Assembly: GCA_964581815.1 (NCBI GenBank) | Contig: CAZORE010000022.1 | Span: 1-64,000 of the forward strand | Source of the DNA: Trebonia sp964581815 | GTDB taxonomy: Bacteria > Actinomycetota > Actinomycetes > Streptosporangiales > Streptosporangiaceae | DNA length: 64,000 nucleotides | Reading direction: 5' to 3' | Part shown: in pieces, positions 24,338 through 32,258 of the stretch | Position numbering within the stretch: the first letter of the stretch is position 1 | Layout: every line of letters starts with the position of its first letter | The notes under the pieces: generated by a model | Told to the model about the DNA's origin: nothing | Seen by the model: only the letters and a program-made list of their open reading frames with translations | The model's database searches: none | Translations under genes and position numbers: made by a program

Positions 24338-24707
24338 GCTATGGGTGCCCGACATCGCGCGGGCCGAGCGCGACTGGGGCTGGCTACTCGGCCGCCTTGG
24401 CTACGAGCCGTTCCAGGACTGGCCGGCCGGGCGCAGCTGGCGCCTGGCCGGCACCTATATCGTCGTCGAGCAGTCGCCGGCCATGACCGCGGCCGTCCAC
24501 GACCGGCTCCGCCCCGGCCTCAACCACCTCGCCTTCCACGCGGGCGCGAGAGGCGAGGTGGACGCCCTGGCCGCGGACGGCCCGGCTAACGGCTGGACGC
24601 TGATGTTCGCCGACCGCCACCCGCACGCCGGCGGCCAGGACCACTACGCCGCCTACCTGGCGAACACCGACGGCTTCGAGGCGGAGCTCATCGCCGCGGA
24701 CGCCTAG
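24300..24707 (+). CDS. VOC (glyoxalase/bleomycin-resistance fold) protein
   Basis: 135 residues, one vicinal-oxygen-chelate module: GLHHVELWVPDIARAERDW at the N-terminus and LNHLAFHAG plus YAAYLANTDGFEAELIA later give the typical His and Glu metal positions. Substrate unknown. Starts within the end of the insertase gene (38-base overlap) and ends exactly one base before the convergent MetE-like gene. Confidence 0.78.
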   Translation: MTEPQRGGLHHVELWVPDIARAERDWGWLLGRLGYEPFQDWPAGRSWRLAGTYIVVEQSPAMTAAVHDRLRPGLNHLAFHAGARGEVDALAADGPANGWTLMFADRHPHAGGQDHYAAYLANTDGFEAELIAADA

Positions 24708-25838
24708 TCATCCAGGCCAGACCTGGCGGGCGAGCCGCACCACCAGCTCAAGCTTGGCGCGCTGCGCCTCCGGGGTCACCGGGTTGGCGACCGGCACCGA
24801 CGCGAAGCCGCACTGCGTGGACAGCGCCAGCTCCTCGACCGGCTTGTAGCGGGCGGCCTCCTCGATCCGCGCGAGCACGTCGGCGTCGTACTCGAGCTTC
24901 GATGACTTGGTGGTGAGCAGGCCGAGCACCACGAGGGTGCCCGGGCGCGCGTCGGCGAGCGGCTCGAAGCCGCCGGAGCGGTCCGAGTCGTACTCCAGCA
25001 GCAGCCGGTCGATCGCCAGCCGGGGGAAGAGGTCCGCGGAGATCGCGCCGTAGCCCCCCGCGGAGTGCCACGCGCCGGCCGGGCCGTTGCCACGGCAGAC
25101 GTGCAGCGCCGAGGTCACCCCGGTCAGCCCGTCGAACAGCGAGCTGTCGAGCGCGGCGTCGAACGCGAGCTCCGCCGCCGGGTCGCGGCCGTCCGCCTTC
25201 ATCGCCGCCACGGTGTCGGGGTCGCAGAGGGAGCCGTAGTTGGGCGCGTCGAGCTGAATGTAGTCGCAGCCGAGGTCGACGAGCGTGTGCGCCACCGCCC
25301 GCAGGTAGTCGCGGACCTCGCCGAGGAACTCCTCGGCCGAGGCGTACCCGGTCGCGGGTGAGTGCTCGGGGGACCAGTAGCGGCGGTGGTAGCTCGGCGA
25401 CGGCATGGTGAACTTGGTCCGGCTGCGCGCGTAGCGGGCGAGGAACCCGTACTCGGCGGCCATGTCGCCGGTCCGCGGCGCGGTGGCGACCCGCCGCACC
25501 ACCGCCGGGTACCCGGCGGGACGGCCGCCGGAGTCCGCCGCGCCGTACTGGCCCTCGGTGGCGCCTCGCCAGTTCAGCGCGCCGCGGCCCGCCGTTGCCG
25601 CGAACGCGTCGACGAAGCGGGGGGTTTGCGCCCAGGCGATGCGGCGCACCTCACCGTCGGTGATGACGTCGAGCCCCACTTCTTCCTGCAGCCGGATGGC
25701 GTCCCGGACGGCATCACCGAGCAGGGCGCTGTCCGCGGGCGACGACCGGCGCGCTGCGCGCACCACCGCCTCGCTCCGCAGCAGGCTGCCCACGGTCTCG
25801 GCCCGTGTGGCATCGTCTGTCTTGTTAGTGCTCGGCAT
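24708..25838 (-). CDS. MetE-like (cobalamin-independent methionine synthase C-terminal family) protein
   Basis: 376 residues covering only the catalytic (C-terminal) barrel of the MetE family. The zinc-binding pattern is visible: His and Cys in LHVCRGN, Glu in LLEYDSD, Cys in LSTQCGFAS. The folate-binding N-terminal half is absent, as in archaeal-type or catabolic homologues, so the methyl donor may differ. ATG with GGAGGACC upstream. It is third in an operon after an amidohydrolase and a ring-cleavage dioxygenase, which suggests demethylation of an aromatic or a catabolic aldol/transfer reaction rather than methionine synthesis; this is inference. Confidence 0.75.
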   Translation of the reverse strand: MPSTNKTDDATRAETVGSLLRSEAVVRAARRSSPADSALLGDAVRDAIRLQEEVGLDVITDGEVRRIAWAQTPRFVDAFAATAGRGALNWRGATEGQYGAADSGGRPAGYPAVVRRVATAPRTGDMAAEYGFLARYARSRTKFTMPSPSYHRRYWSPEHSPATGYASAEEFLGEVRDYLRAVAHTLVDLGCDYIQLDAPNYGSLCDPDTVAAMKADGRDPAAELAFDAALDSSLFDGLTGVTSALHVCRGNGPAGAWHSAGGYGAISADLFPRLAIDRLLLEYDSDRSGGFEPLADARPGTLVVLGLLTTKSSKLEYDADVLARIEEAARYKPVEELALSTQCGFASVPVANPVTPEAQRAKLELVVRLARQVWPG

Positions 25839-25861
25839 CCGGTCCTCCGGCGGCGGTAGCG

Positions 25862-26878
25862 TCAGCGGATCTTGCCCAGCGCGGGGATGACCCGGGCCGG
25901 GTTCTCGTGGAAAATCTTGATCTTGTCATCCTCGGTAAGGAAGTCAAACGTATCGATGACCGGAACGAGATCGTCGCTCGTCCGCCCGGTCTCCGGGCGG
26001 ACGGCGCGGCCTGAGCCCGGCGCCTCGGTGCCGAACAGCATCCGGGGCACGCCCCGCTGCTTGATCGCCGCCTCGAGGAAGTGCACGTCGTACCCGCAGG
26101 TGTCGTAGAAGAGGTTCTGCGACAGGTCCTTCTGGGCCAGGTGGTGGTCGGTCGGCACGAACCGGTCGAGCGCCCCGCCGCAATGGCAGATGATGACGCG
26201 AAGCTCGGGGAAGCGCTCGAACACGTCGCCGTGCGACAGGAACTGCCCGGCGAGGTACTGCTCGGTAAGGAAGCCGAGCTGGTAATTGTGCGGGACGACG
26301 CGGAAGCGGGGATCGAGCGAGTTCGTGCCGTGCACGATCAGCGGGATGCCGAGCTCCTGGGCGCGGGCGTACAGCGGGAACCAGTACGGCTCGTGCATGC
26401 CGGGCGTGGTGCGCTGGCCCGCGGGGTCGGGTGCGGCGTAAGCGGCCACGAAGCCGAGCTCGCGCACGCACCGGTCAAGCTCCGCGACACAATGCGACAG
26501 GTCGGGCGCGGCCGAGTCCTGCGGCAGCATCGCCGCGCCGAGGAACCGGTCAGGGAACATCTGGCACTGCTGGTGGATCATGTCGTTCACGTACCGGGTC
26601 CAGGCGGGGATCAGGTGCGGCTCCATCCAGCCCATGGTGAGGAACGGTCGTGGGCCGATCACCTGCACGTCAATGTTCCGCTCGTCCATGTAGCGGGCGT
26701 GCCCGAGCGCCGCCTCGTGGAAGTCGTGCACGGTGATTCCGCCGGGCCCGGCCTTGTCCTGCCCGATCGGCGAGGCCATCGGCGTGTTCGACCCCATCAT
26801 CAGCATCAGGAACGCGTTGGCGCCGAACGGCACAGACACGTGGCCGTGCACGTCGAGCACGGGAACGTTGTGGTACAC
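25862..26878 (-). CDS. Amidohydrolase_2 (ACMSD/LigJ-like) metal-dependent hydrolase or decarboxylase
   Basis: A 338-residue TIM-barrel metallo-enzyme of the PF04909 group. The N-terminal HxH is in LDVHGHVSVP, further metal/active-site residues are in IVHGTNS and CHCGGALDRF, and the terminal Asp region is RMLFGTEAPGSG, where the usual SDYPH-type Asp is less clear. Relatives decarboxylate or hydrate products of aromatic meta-cleavage (ACMSD, LigI, LigJ). It lies 103 bases downstream of the LigB-type dioxygenase and 23 upstream of the MetE-like gene. GTG start. Confidence 0.78.
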   Translation of the reverse strand: MYHNVPVLDVHGHVSVPFGANAFLMLMMGSNTPMASPIGQDKAGPGGITVHDFHEAALGHARYMDERNIDVQVIGPRPFLTMGWMEPHLIPAWTRYVNDMIHQQCQMFPDRFLGAAMLPQDSAAPDLSHCVAELDRCVRELGFVAAYAAPDPAGQRTTPGMHEPYWFPLYARAQELGIPLIVHGTNSLDPRFRVVPHNYQLGFLTEQYLAGQFLSHGDVFERFPELRVIICHCGGALDRFVPTDHHLAQKDLSQNLFYDTCGYDVHFLEAAIKQRGVPRMLFGTEAPGSGRAVRPETGRTSDDLVPVIDTFDFLTEDDKIKIFHENPARVIPALGKIR

Positions 26879-26981
26879 GCGGGTGTATCCCTTCTACGAG
26901 GCCGGAGAATCTGCAGAACGTGGGCGTGGGCCGGCTGGCGCCGGCCCCGGCGCAGGCCGTTGCCCTTCAGGCGCGGGCGCC

Positions 26982-27971
26982 CTAGTTCCAACGGGCGAAG
27001 CCCATCCCGGTGCCCGTGCCCGCGGGCGTGCGGTAGCCGGGAATGTAGTCGAGGACGGCCGGGGTGAGCCCGTCGAGCGCCCCAGCCGCGGTGACCCAGT
27101 TGAGTATCTCTGAGTTGCCCGAGCGGAGGCTCGCGCGCGGGATCGCCCGCAGCCCGGCGGCGTCCTTCGCGGCGATGCAGTCGAGGACCTGCCGGTCAAG
27201 CTCCTCGTCGATGACGAAGTGGGTGAGGCCGCCGGAGGCGATGACGGCAACCCGCGCGTCCTGCGGCCAGGACTCCACCGCCCGGCGCAGCGCGAGGCCC
27301 AGGTCGTGGCAGCGCGCGGCGGACGGGACGTTCGGCGGGTAGTAGGTGTTGACGAAGACCGGCACGATGGGCGTGTCCGCCGGCAGGCCGAGCCGGTACC
27401 TGGGGAAGGTGAACGCGTGCCCGAGGGTGCGCCCGGCCGGCTGCCTGGAGAAGACGGTCAGGTCGAAGTCGTCAAGGGCCAGCTGCTCGGCGATGTGCCC
27501 GCTCAGCTCCGTCGCGACCGGGTGGGTAGCCGGTTCGTCGCCGTGCACCGCCCAGTAGGCGGCCTGGATGCCGCGCGGGATCTTGGCGAACGTCTCCGCG
27601 TCGGGTGCCATGTCGACGAGCTCGGTCCCGGTGAAGCAGGCGAAGGCGGGGATGCCGTCGTCGATGAACAGCTCCCGCTGGTCGTCGCCGATCACCAGGG
27701 CGAGGTCCACGCCGGCCCCGGCCAGGGCGGCGGACAGCGACTCGATGGCGACCTGGGCCCGGTGGTACTTCCGCTCCCAGATCTCCGGCAGCAGCTCTTT
27801 CGCGATCCCCGGGTCGGCGCCGGCCAGCAGCTCGTCGTACGTGTGGTACGCGGCGTCCTTTCCGAGCAGTGAGTTGCGCATGTCCCGCGCCGCGTGATCC
27901 GGCCACATGTCGACACCCGAGCTGAGCTGCGGGGTATGCGATGCGGCAATGCCGATAACGATGTCTGCCAT
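26982..27971 (-). CDS. LigB-type class III extradiol ring-cleavage dioxygenase
   Basis: A 329-residue non-heme iron dioxygenase of the LigB superfamily. The N-terminal ASHTPQL contributes one iron His, and the ASGGLTHFVIDEELD segment near residue 228 is the conserved catalytic region; VIGDDQRELF and PVFVNTYYPPN are also family-like. Members cleave protocatechuate, gallate or homologous catechols. First gene of the three-gene operon. It belongs to a different fold from HpaD, so the window encodes two independent ring-cleavage routes. Substrate not assignable. Confidence 0.85.
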   Translation of the reverse strand: MADIVIGIAASHTPQLSSGVDMWPDHAARDMRNSLLGKDAAYHTYDELLAGADPGIAKELLPEIWERKYHRAQVAIESLSAALAGAGVDLALVIGDDQRELFIDDGIPAFACFTGTELVDMAPDAETFAKIPRGIQAAYWAVHGDEPATHPVATELSGHIAEQLALDDFDLTVFSRQPAGRTLGHAFTFPRYRLGLPADTPIVPVFVNTYYPPNVPSAARCHDLGLALRRAVESWPQDARVAVIASGGLTHFVIDEELDRQVLDCIAAKDAAGLRAIPRASLRSGNSEILNWVTAAGALDGLTPAVLDYIPGYRTPAGTGTGMGFARWN

Positions 27972-28044
27972 ATCCCGGCACCTCTTTTGAAATAGGGGAG
28001 TCAGGTGCGTCAGTGACTACTAGGCTTTCCGAGCTGGAAGTAGA

Positions 28045-28066
28045 CCTTCTCCACTCATGGTGAAGG
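28045..28066. promoter_or_regulatory. Candidate operator upstream of the LigB operon
   Basis: CCTTCTCCA, CTCA, TGGTGAAGG: 9-base arms with one central mismatch, about 75-95 bases before the LigB start and beside an AT-rich promoter-like stretch. Confidence 0.4.
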
Positions 28067-28223
28067 TAATTTATAGAATAGAGTAGCGAGTAGTTATGAG
28101 GCCCGGTTGGAACCGCGGGGACGCGGAAGGCCCGAAGTCGGCAGGCTGCCCGCTCCGGTAGCGTTCACGCTAGAAACCGGGCATTAGCCTGTCAACACCT
28201 GTTACGAGCCCATTAACGGAGTT

Positions 28224-28248
28224 GTGCGGAAAGGACAATTTCCCGCAC
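28224..28248 (-). terminator. Stem-loop downstream of egtD
   Basis: GTGCGGAAA, GGACAA, TTTCCCGCAC (one bulged base) lies 160 bases past the egtD stop. There is no U-tract. It could end the egt transcript; weakly supported. Confidence 0.35.
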
Positions 28249-28407
28249 CGTTACGTTGGCAGCTGGTCGTTGCGGCCAGCTGTTGCCGGGGTAACGGTTG
28301 CCCGGCCTGCCGGCCGCGTTTCGCGCCAGGTGGGCGGGCGGGATTTGGTTCCGGCGGGCCGCGTTTCTTCCTCGGCCGCCCGCCGTCGGCGCCGCCGAGC
28401 CGGGGCG

Positions 28408-29478
28408 CTACGCGGGAACCGACAGGGAGAGCCCGAACTGGCCGGCCTCGTCGGTCCACCAGGAGCGCATCGCGAGCCCCGCGGCCGCCAGCTCCGCCCG
28501 GGCGCCGTCTTCACGGAACTTGGCGGACACCTCGGTGCGCATCTCCTCGCCGGCCGCGAACTCGACGGTCAGGCCGAGGTCACGGACCCGCACCGTCTGG
28601 TCCGCCGCGGCCCGCAGCCGCATCTCGATCCATGCCCGCTTCGCGTCCCAGACCGCGACGTGCTCGAACGCGTCGAGGTCGAAGTCGGCGCCGAGCTCGG
28701 CGTTGAGCACCGCGAGGACGTTCTTGTTGAATTCGGCGGTCACCCCGGCGGCGTCGTCGTAGGCGGCGACCAGCACGGCCGGGTCCTTGACCAGGTCGGT
28801 GCCGAGCAGGAACGCGTCGCCTGGGCGCAGCCGCGCCCTGATCCGGCGCAGGAAGACCCCGCGCTCGGCGGGGACCATGTTGCCGATGGTGGACCCCAGG
28901 AATGCGAGGAGCCGAGGGCCGTCCCCGGGCGCGGCGTGGCCGCCGTCGCCGCTGCCTCGGCCGGCGGTACCCCTGCCGTCGGGGCCGCTGCCGTCGGCGC
29001 CCCTGCCCTCGGCGGCTCCGCCGTCGACGGCGGCAGGCACGCCCAGGTACTGCTCGAAGTCGGCCACGACCGCGTGCACCGCCAGGCCCGGGTACTCGGT
29101 CGCGAGGGCGTCCCCGGCCAGGGTGAGCGCCGACTCACTCACGTCGACCGGTACGTACTGGCGCAGCGTGCCCGCGTCGCGCAGCGCCGACAGCAGCAGC
29201 CGCGTCTTATCCGACGAGCCCGAGCCGAGCTCAACGAGGGAGGCCGCGCCGGTGAGCGACGCGATCTGCGGCGCGACGGCCCGCAGGATGGACCGCTCCG
29301 CCCGGGTGGGGTAGTACTCGGACAGCTCGGTGATCTTTTCGAACAGCGCGCTGCCTTGCGCGTCGTAGAACCACTTGGGCGGCAGCGACTTGGGGTTGGC
29401 GGTCAGGCCGGCCAGCGCGTCGGCTCGTAGCGAGGCGGCACGGTAGCCGGCGGGCAGCCGGTTCTCGATGGTCGTCAT
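28408..29478 (-). CDS. egtD: L-histidine N(alpha)-methyltransferase of ergothioneine synthesis
   Basis: A SAM-dependent enzyme that trimethylates histidine to hercynine. The 356-residue protein has the family N-terminus (PPKWFYDAQGSALFEKITEL), SAM site VELGSGSSDKT, LLAFLGSTIGNMVP and a C-terminal WTDEAGQFGLSLSVPA. A Gly/Asp/Arg-rich low-complexity insert (about residues 152-188) lies between the VVADFEQYL and PRLLAFLGS strands and makes the protein longer than usual. It starts four bases after the egtC stop. Fourth gene of egtABCD. Confidence 0.93.
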   Translation of the reverse strand: MTTIENRLPAGYRAASLRADALAGLTANPKSLPPKWFYDAQGSALFEKITELSEYYPTRAERSILRAVAPQIASLTGAASLVELGSGSSDKTRLLLSALRDAGTLRQYVPVDVSESALTLAGDALATEYPGLAVHAVVADFEQYLGVPAAVDGGAAEGRGADGSGPDGRGTAGRGSGDGGHAAPGDGPRLLAFLGSTIGNMVPAERGVFLRRIRARLRPGDAFLLGTDLVKDPAVLVAAYDDAAGVTAEFNKNVLAVLNAELGADFDLDAFEHVAVWDAKRAWIEMRLRAAADQTVRVRDLGLTVEFAAGEEMRTEVSAKFREDGARAELAAAGLAMRSWWTDEAGQFGLSLSVPA

Positions 29479-29481
29479 GGG

Positions 29482-30432
29482 TCAGGATCCCTTCGGTGCG
29501 GACGTCGTTGCCTGCGTCGAAACGTGGTCGGTGGCCTGGACGGCTGACCGGTCGTCGGTCGCGGGCAAGTCGCTCAGCCACCAAACGCGGACCTGTGACC
29601 GAGTGGCGCTCAGCACGTGCCGGTCCGGCACCTCGGTCCAGCCGGGCCCGTCGTCGTCCGGCTCGGACGCGACGGTGACGGACACTGCCCCGCCACCGCT
29701 CGGCGTGGCCTTCGTCTGGCGGTACCACAGCGTGTCGCCGCAGGCGGTGGCCGCGATCGAGCGGCCGTCGGTGAGCAGCAGGTTGAGCCGCCCGGTGCCG
29801 CCCGCCGCCTCGACCGCGCTGACCGTCCCGGCGAGCGCGGCGTCGAGCGGCAGCCCCGCGCGCAGTCGCTGCAGTGTGAGCGCCCACAGCAGCGCCGCGT
29901 CGGTCAGCGCCTCCAGGCAGGACAGCAGGCTCCACGGCCCGCCTGCTGACGACGCGCCCGCAGGCGGGCCGCCGGAAGACGGCGTGCCCGGCCACGCGGT
30001 CACGTCGCCGTCCCGTGGCCTGCGCGCGGGGTCGGCCCAGGACCGGTACGCGGCCTCGCCCCAGTCCCGCCAGCCCAGCGCCGCCCCGTTATGGCTGAAC
30101 AGCCAGGGGCCGCAGCCGAACGGCGCGGCCGCTTCCGGCCCGGTGGCCGTGCCTGGCGTGGCCGAGCGCACCGCGGCGAGCACCGCGCCCGAGCTAGTCA
30201 CCCGTGCGATACCGGGGAGCGACGGGTCGCCCCAGATGGGCTCGCCGCGCCGGTACCGTGCGGGTAGCGGGTCGGAGCCCGCGTACCAGCCAATACCGAA
30301 CCCGTCCGCGTTCACCGTCCCGTGCCGCTGCCGCCGGGGTGCCCACGCCTGCCGGTACAGGGAGTGCGGCGGGTCAATCAGCAGCGACTGCAGCGAGGCA
30401 GGTGGCCCGAGGTAGGCGAGGTGCCGGCACAT
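29482..30432 (-). CDS. egtC: Gamma-glutamyl-hercynylcysteine sulfoxide hydrolase
   Basis: A class II amidotransferase-fold hydrolase (316 residues) that removes glutamate from gamma-glutamyl-hercynylcysteine sulfoxide. MCRHLAYLG at the start places nucleophile Cys2 at the N-terminus; NADGFGIGWY and FSHNGA are family motifs. A second identical 5' end (30533-30587) across the 100-N gap is a contig-end duplicate, so the true upstream sequence is that after 30587, with a GGGAG box and the 30596-30615 hairpin. Confidence 0.9.
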   Translation of the reverse strand: MCRHLAYLGPPASLQSLLIDPPHSLYRQAWAPRRQRHGTVNADGFGIGWYAGSDPLPARYRRGEPIWGDPSLPGIARVTSSGAVLAAVRSATPGTATGPEAAAPFGCGPWLFSHNGAALGWRDWGEAAYRSWADPARRPRDGDVTAWPGTPSSGGPPAGASSAGGPWSLLSCLEALTDAALLWALTLQRLRAGLPLDAALAGTVSAVEAAGGTGRLNLLLTDGRSIAATACGDTLWYRQTKATPSGGGAVSVTVASEPDDDGPGWTEVPDRHVLSATRSQVRVWWLSDLPATDDRSAVQATDHVSTQATTSAPKGS

Positions 30433-30532
30433 NNNNNNNNNNNNNNNNNNNNNNNNNNNNNNNNNNNNNNNNNNNNNNNNNNNNNNNNNNNNNNNNNNNN
30501 NNNNNNNNNNNNNNNNNNNNNNNNNNNNNNNN
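30433..30532. other. Assembly gap (100 N) with duplicated 55-bp flanks
   Basis: Bases 30378-30432 and 30533-30587 are identical over exactly 55 bp. The gap falls at the egtC start; collapsing it gives one egtC start codon with a normal leader. Confidence 0.92.
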
Positions 30533-30595
30533 TCAGCAGCGACTGCAGCGAGGCAGGTGGCCCGAGGTAGGCGAGGTGCCGGCACATTATGTCTC

Positions 30596-30615
30596 CCGGG
30601 GGGACGACCCCCCGG
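30596..30615 (-). repeat. G6/C6 hairpin before egtC, copy B
   Basis: CCGGGGGG, ACGA, CCCCCCGG, in the 85-base egtB-egtC spacer, just upstream of the egtC RBS. Near-identical to the element at 1317-1337 before aceA. Confidence 0.65.
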
Positions 30616-30672
30616 TGCGCGGCCCATGGCTCCGCCAACTTGTCGGGCGCACCATTCCCTGGAGTGCCGCCG

Positions 30673-32258
30673 TCACTGGGCCACCGCTGAGCGGGCGGTG
30701 CGGAAGCCGGCGAAGATCTGCCGCCTGACGGGGTAGTCCCAGTTACGGAACGTGCCGCGGCAGGCCACCGGGGACACGCCGAACGCGCCGCCGCGCAGCA
30801 CTTTGTACTCGGGACCGAAGAACACCTGCGAGTACTCCTTGTACGGCCAGGCGGTGAACCCGGGGTAGGGCAGGAAGTCCGAGCTCGTCCACTCCCACAC
30901 GTCCCCGATCAGCTGCCGCGCCCCGCAGGGCGCCGCGCCGTCGGGGTAGGAGCCCGCGGGCGCGGGTCGCAGGTGCCGCTGGCCGAGGTTGGCCAGCGCC
31001 GGCGTCCACTCGCCGTCGCCCCACGGGTACCGGCGTGACCGCCCGCTCGCGGGGTCCAGGCGGGCCGCCTTCTCCCATTCGGCCTCGGTGGGCAGCCGTC
31101 GGCCCGCCCACCGCGCGTAGGCGTCCGCCTCGTACCAGCAGACGTGCAGCACGGGCTCGTCCGGCACGACGGACTCCCGCACACCGAACGACAGTCGCGT
31201 CCAGGTGCCCTCCCACGACCAGAACAACGGGGCGGTCAGCCCGGCCCGCTGCCGGTGCGTCCATCCGTCGGCCGTCCACAGCCGGGGGTCGTCATAGCCG
31301 CCGTCCGCGATGAACGCCGCGTACGCGGCGTTCGTGACCGGCGTCGTGTCCAGCCAGAAGCCAGGAACGTGCACCTCATGGGCGGGCCGCTCGTTGTCGA
31401 GCGCCCAGGGCTCGGCCGAGGTGCCCATGGTGAACGGGCCGCCGGGCACGTGCACCTCGGCGGGCAGTGTCGCCGCGTCGGCGGGGACGGGCGGCGGCGG
31501 GGGAGCGGACAGGACCGCGGGGCCCGACCGCAGCTGATGGGTGGCGAGCATCGTCTCGTCGTGCTGCACTTCGTGCTGCGCGACCATGCCGAACGCGAAC
31601 CCGGACCCGGACCCGGTGAGCTCGGCGCCGAATCCGTCCAGCGGCCCCGCGGGGAGCTTCACCCGCTCGATGAGGTCGAGCACGCGGCCGCGGACCTCGT
31701 GACCGTAGCGGCGCGCCTCAAGCGGCGTGAGCAGCGGCAGCGCCGGCCGCTCCGCGCGCGGGTGCTCGAACGCGTCGTACAGCGGGTCGATCTCTGGGTG
31801 CAGCGGGTCGCGGCCGCCGACCTCGCGCAGCAGCCACAGCTCCTCCTGGTTCGCGACATGCGCCAGGTCCCAGACGAGCGGTGACATGAGCGGTGAGTGC
31901 TGCCTGACCAGGTCCGCGTCATCCACCACGGAAGTCAGCAGTGTGGTGCGCTCCCGCGCGGACAGCAGCTCGGCGGCGGCAAGCGCACGCAGCGCCTCCC
32001 CGTGTAGCGCCTCCCCGTGTAGCGCCTCCCCGTGGGGCCCCGCCCCGCGCGGCGCCTCCCCGGGCTCAGCCTCCTNNNNNNNNNNNNNNNNNNNNNNNNN
32101 NNNNNNNNNNNNNNNNNNNNNNNNNNNNNNNNNNNNNNNNNNNNNNNNNNNNNNNNNNNNNNNNNNNNNNNNNNNAGCGCCTCCCCGTGGGGCCCCGCCC
32201 CGCGCGGCGCCTCCCCGGGCTCAGCCTCCTCGTGCTGGCGGTCAGAGTGCTCGGTCAT
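30673..32258 (-). CDS. egtB: Hercynine oxygenase (sulfoxide synthase)
   Basis: A non-heme iron enzyme joining gamma-glutamylcysteine to hercynine with O2. After collapsing a 155-base artefact (100 N plus a 55-bp duplicate) the frame is continuous from ATG 32258 and encodes 476 residues. The DinB-like N-terminal half has the iron-site pattern (MSPLVWDLAHVANQEELWLL; QHEVQHDETM), and the C-terminal half is an FGE-sulfatase-type domain (VPGGPFTMGTS; YPWGDGEW; RGGAFGVSPVACRGTFRNWD). The N-terminus carries three GEALH/R tandem units next to the gap, which explains the assembly break. Overlaps the end of egtA by 17 bases. Confidence 0.92.
32076..32175. other. Assembly gap (100 N) with duplicated 55-bp flanks in egtB
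   Basis: Bases 32021-32075 and 32176-32230 are identical. Removing 155 bases puts the ATG at 32258 in frame with the rest of egtB (174 bases, 58 codons, before 31929). Confidence 0.92.

Larger units (their letters stand above)
27972..28407. promoter_or_regulatory. Promoter region of the LigB operon and 3' region of egtD
   Basis: No gene found in 436 bases. Near the LigB gene the DNA is AT-rich (28060-28110) with a dyad at 28045-28066 and TATAA on the minus strand at about 28072. The half near egtD holds a stem-loop at 28224-28248 and a CAGCTGG/CCAGCTG inverted repeat (28260-28282). Confidence 0.45.

Noticed and set aside
30378..30587. True tandem duplication of the egtC start
   Set aside because: The duplicate is exactly 55 bp, ends at an N gap, and has the same length as duplicates at two other gaps; contig-end overlap explains it better.
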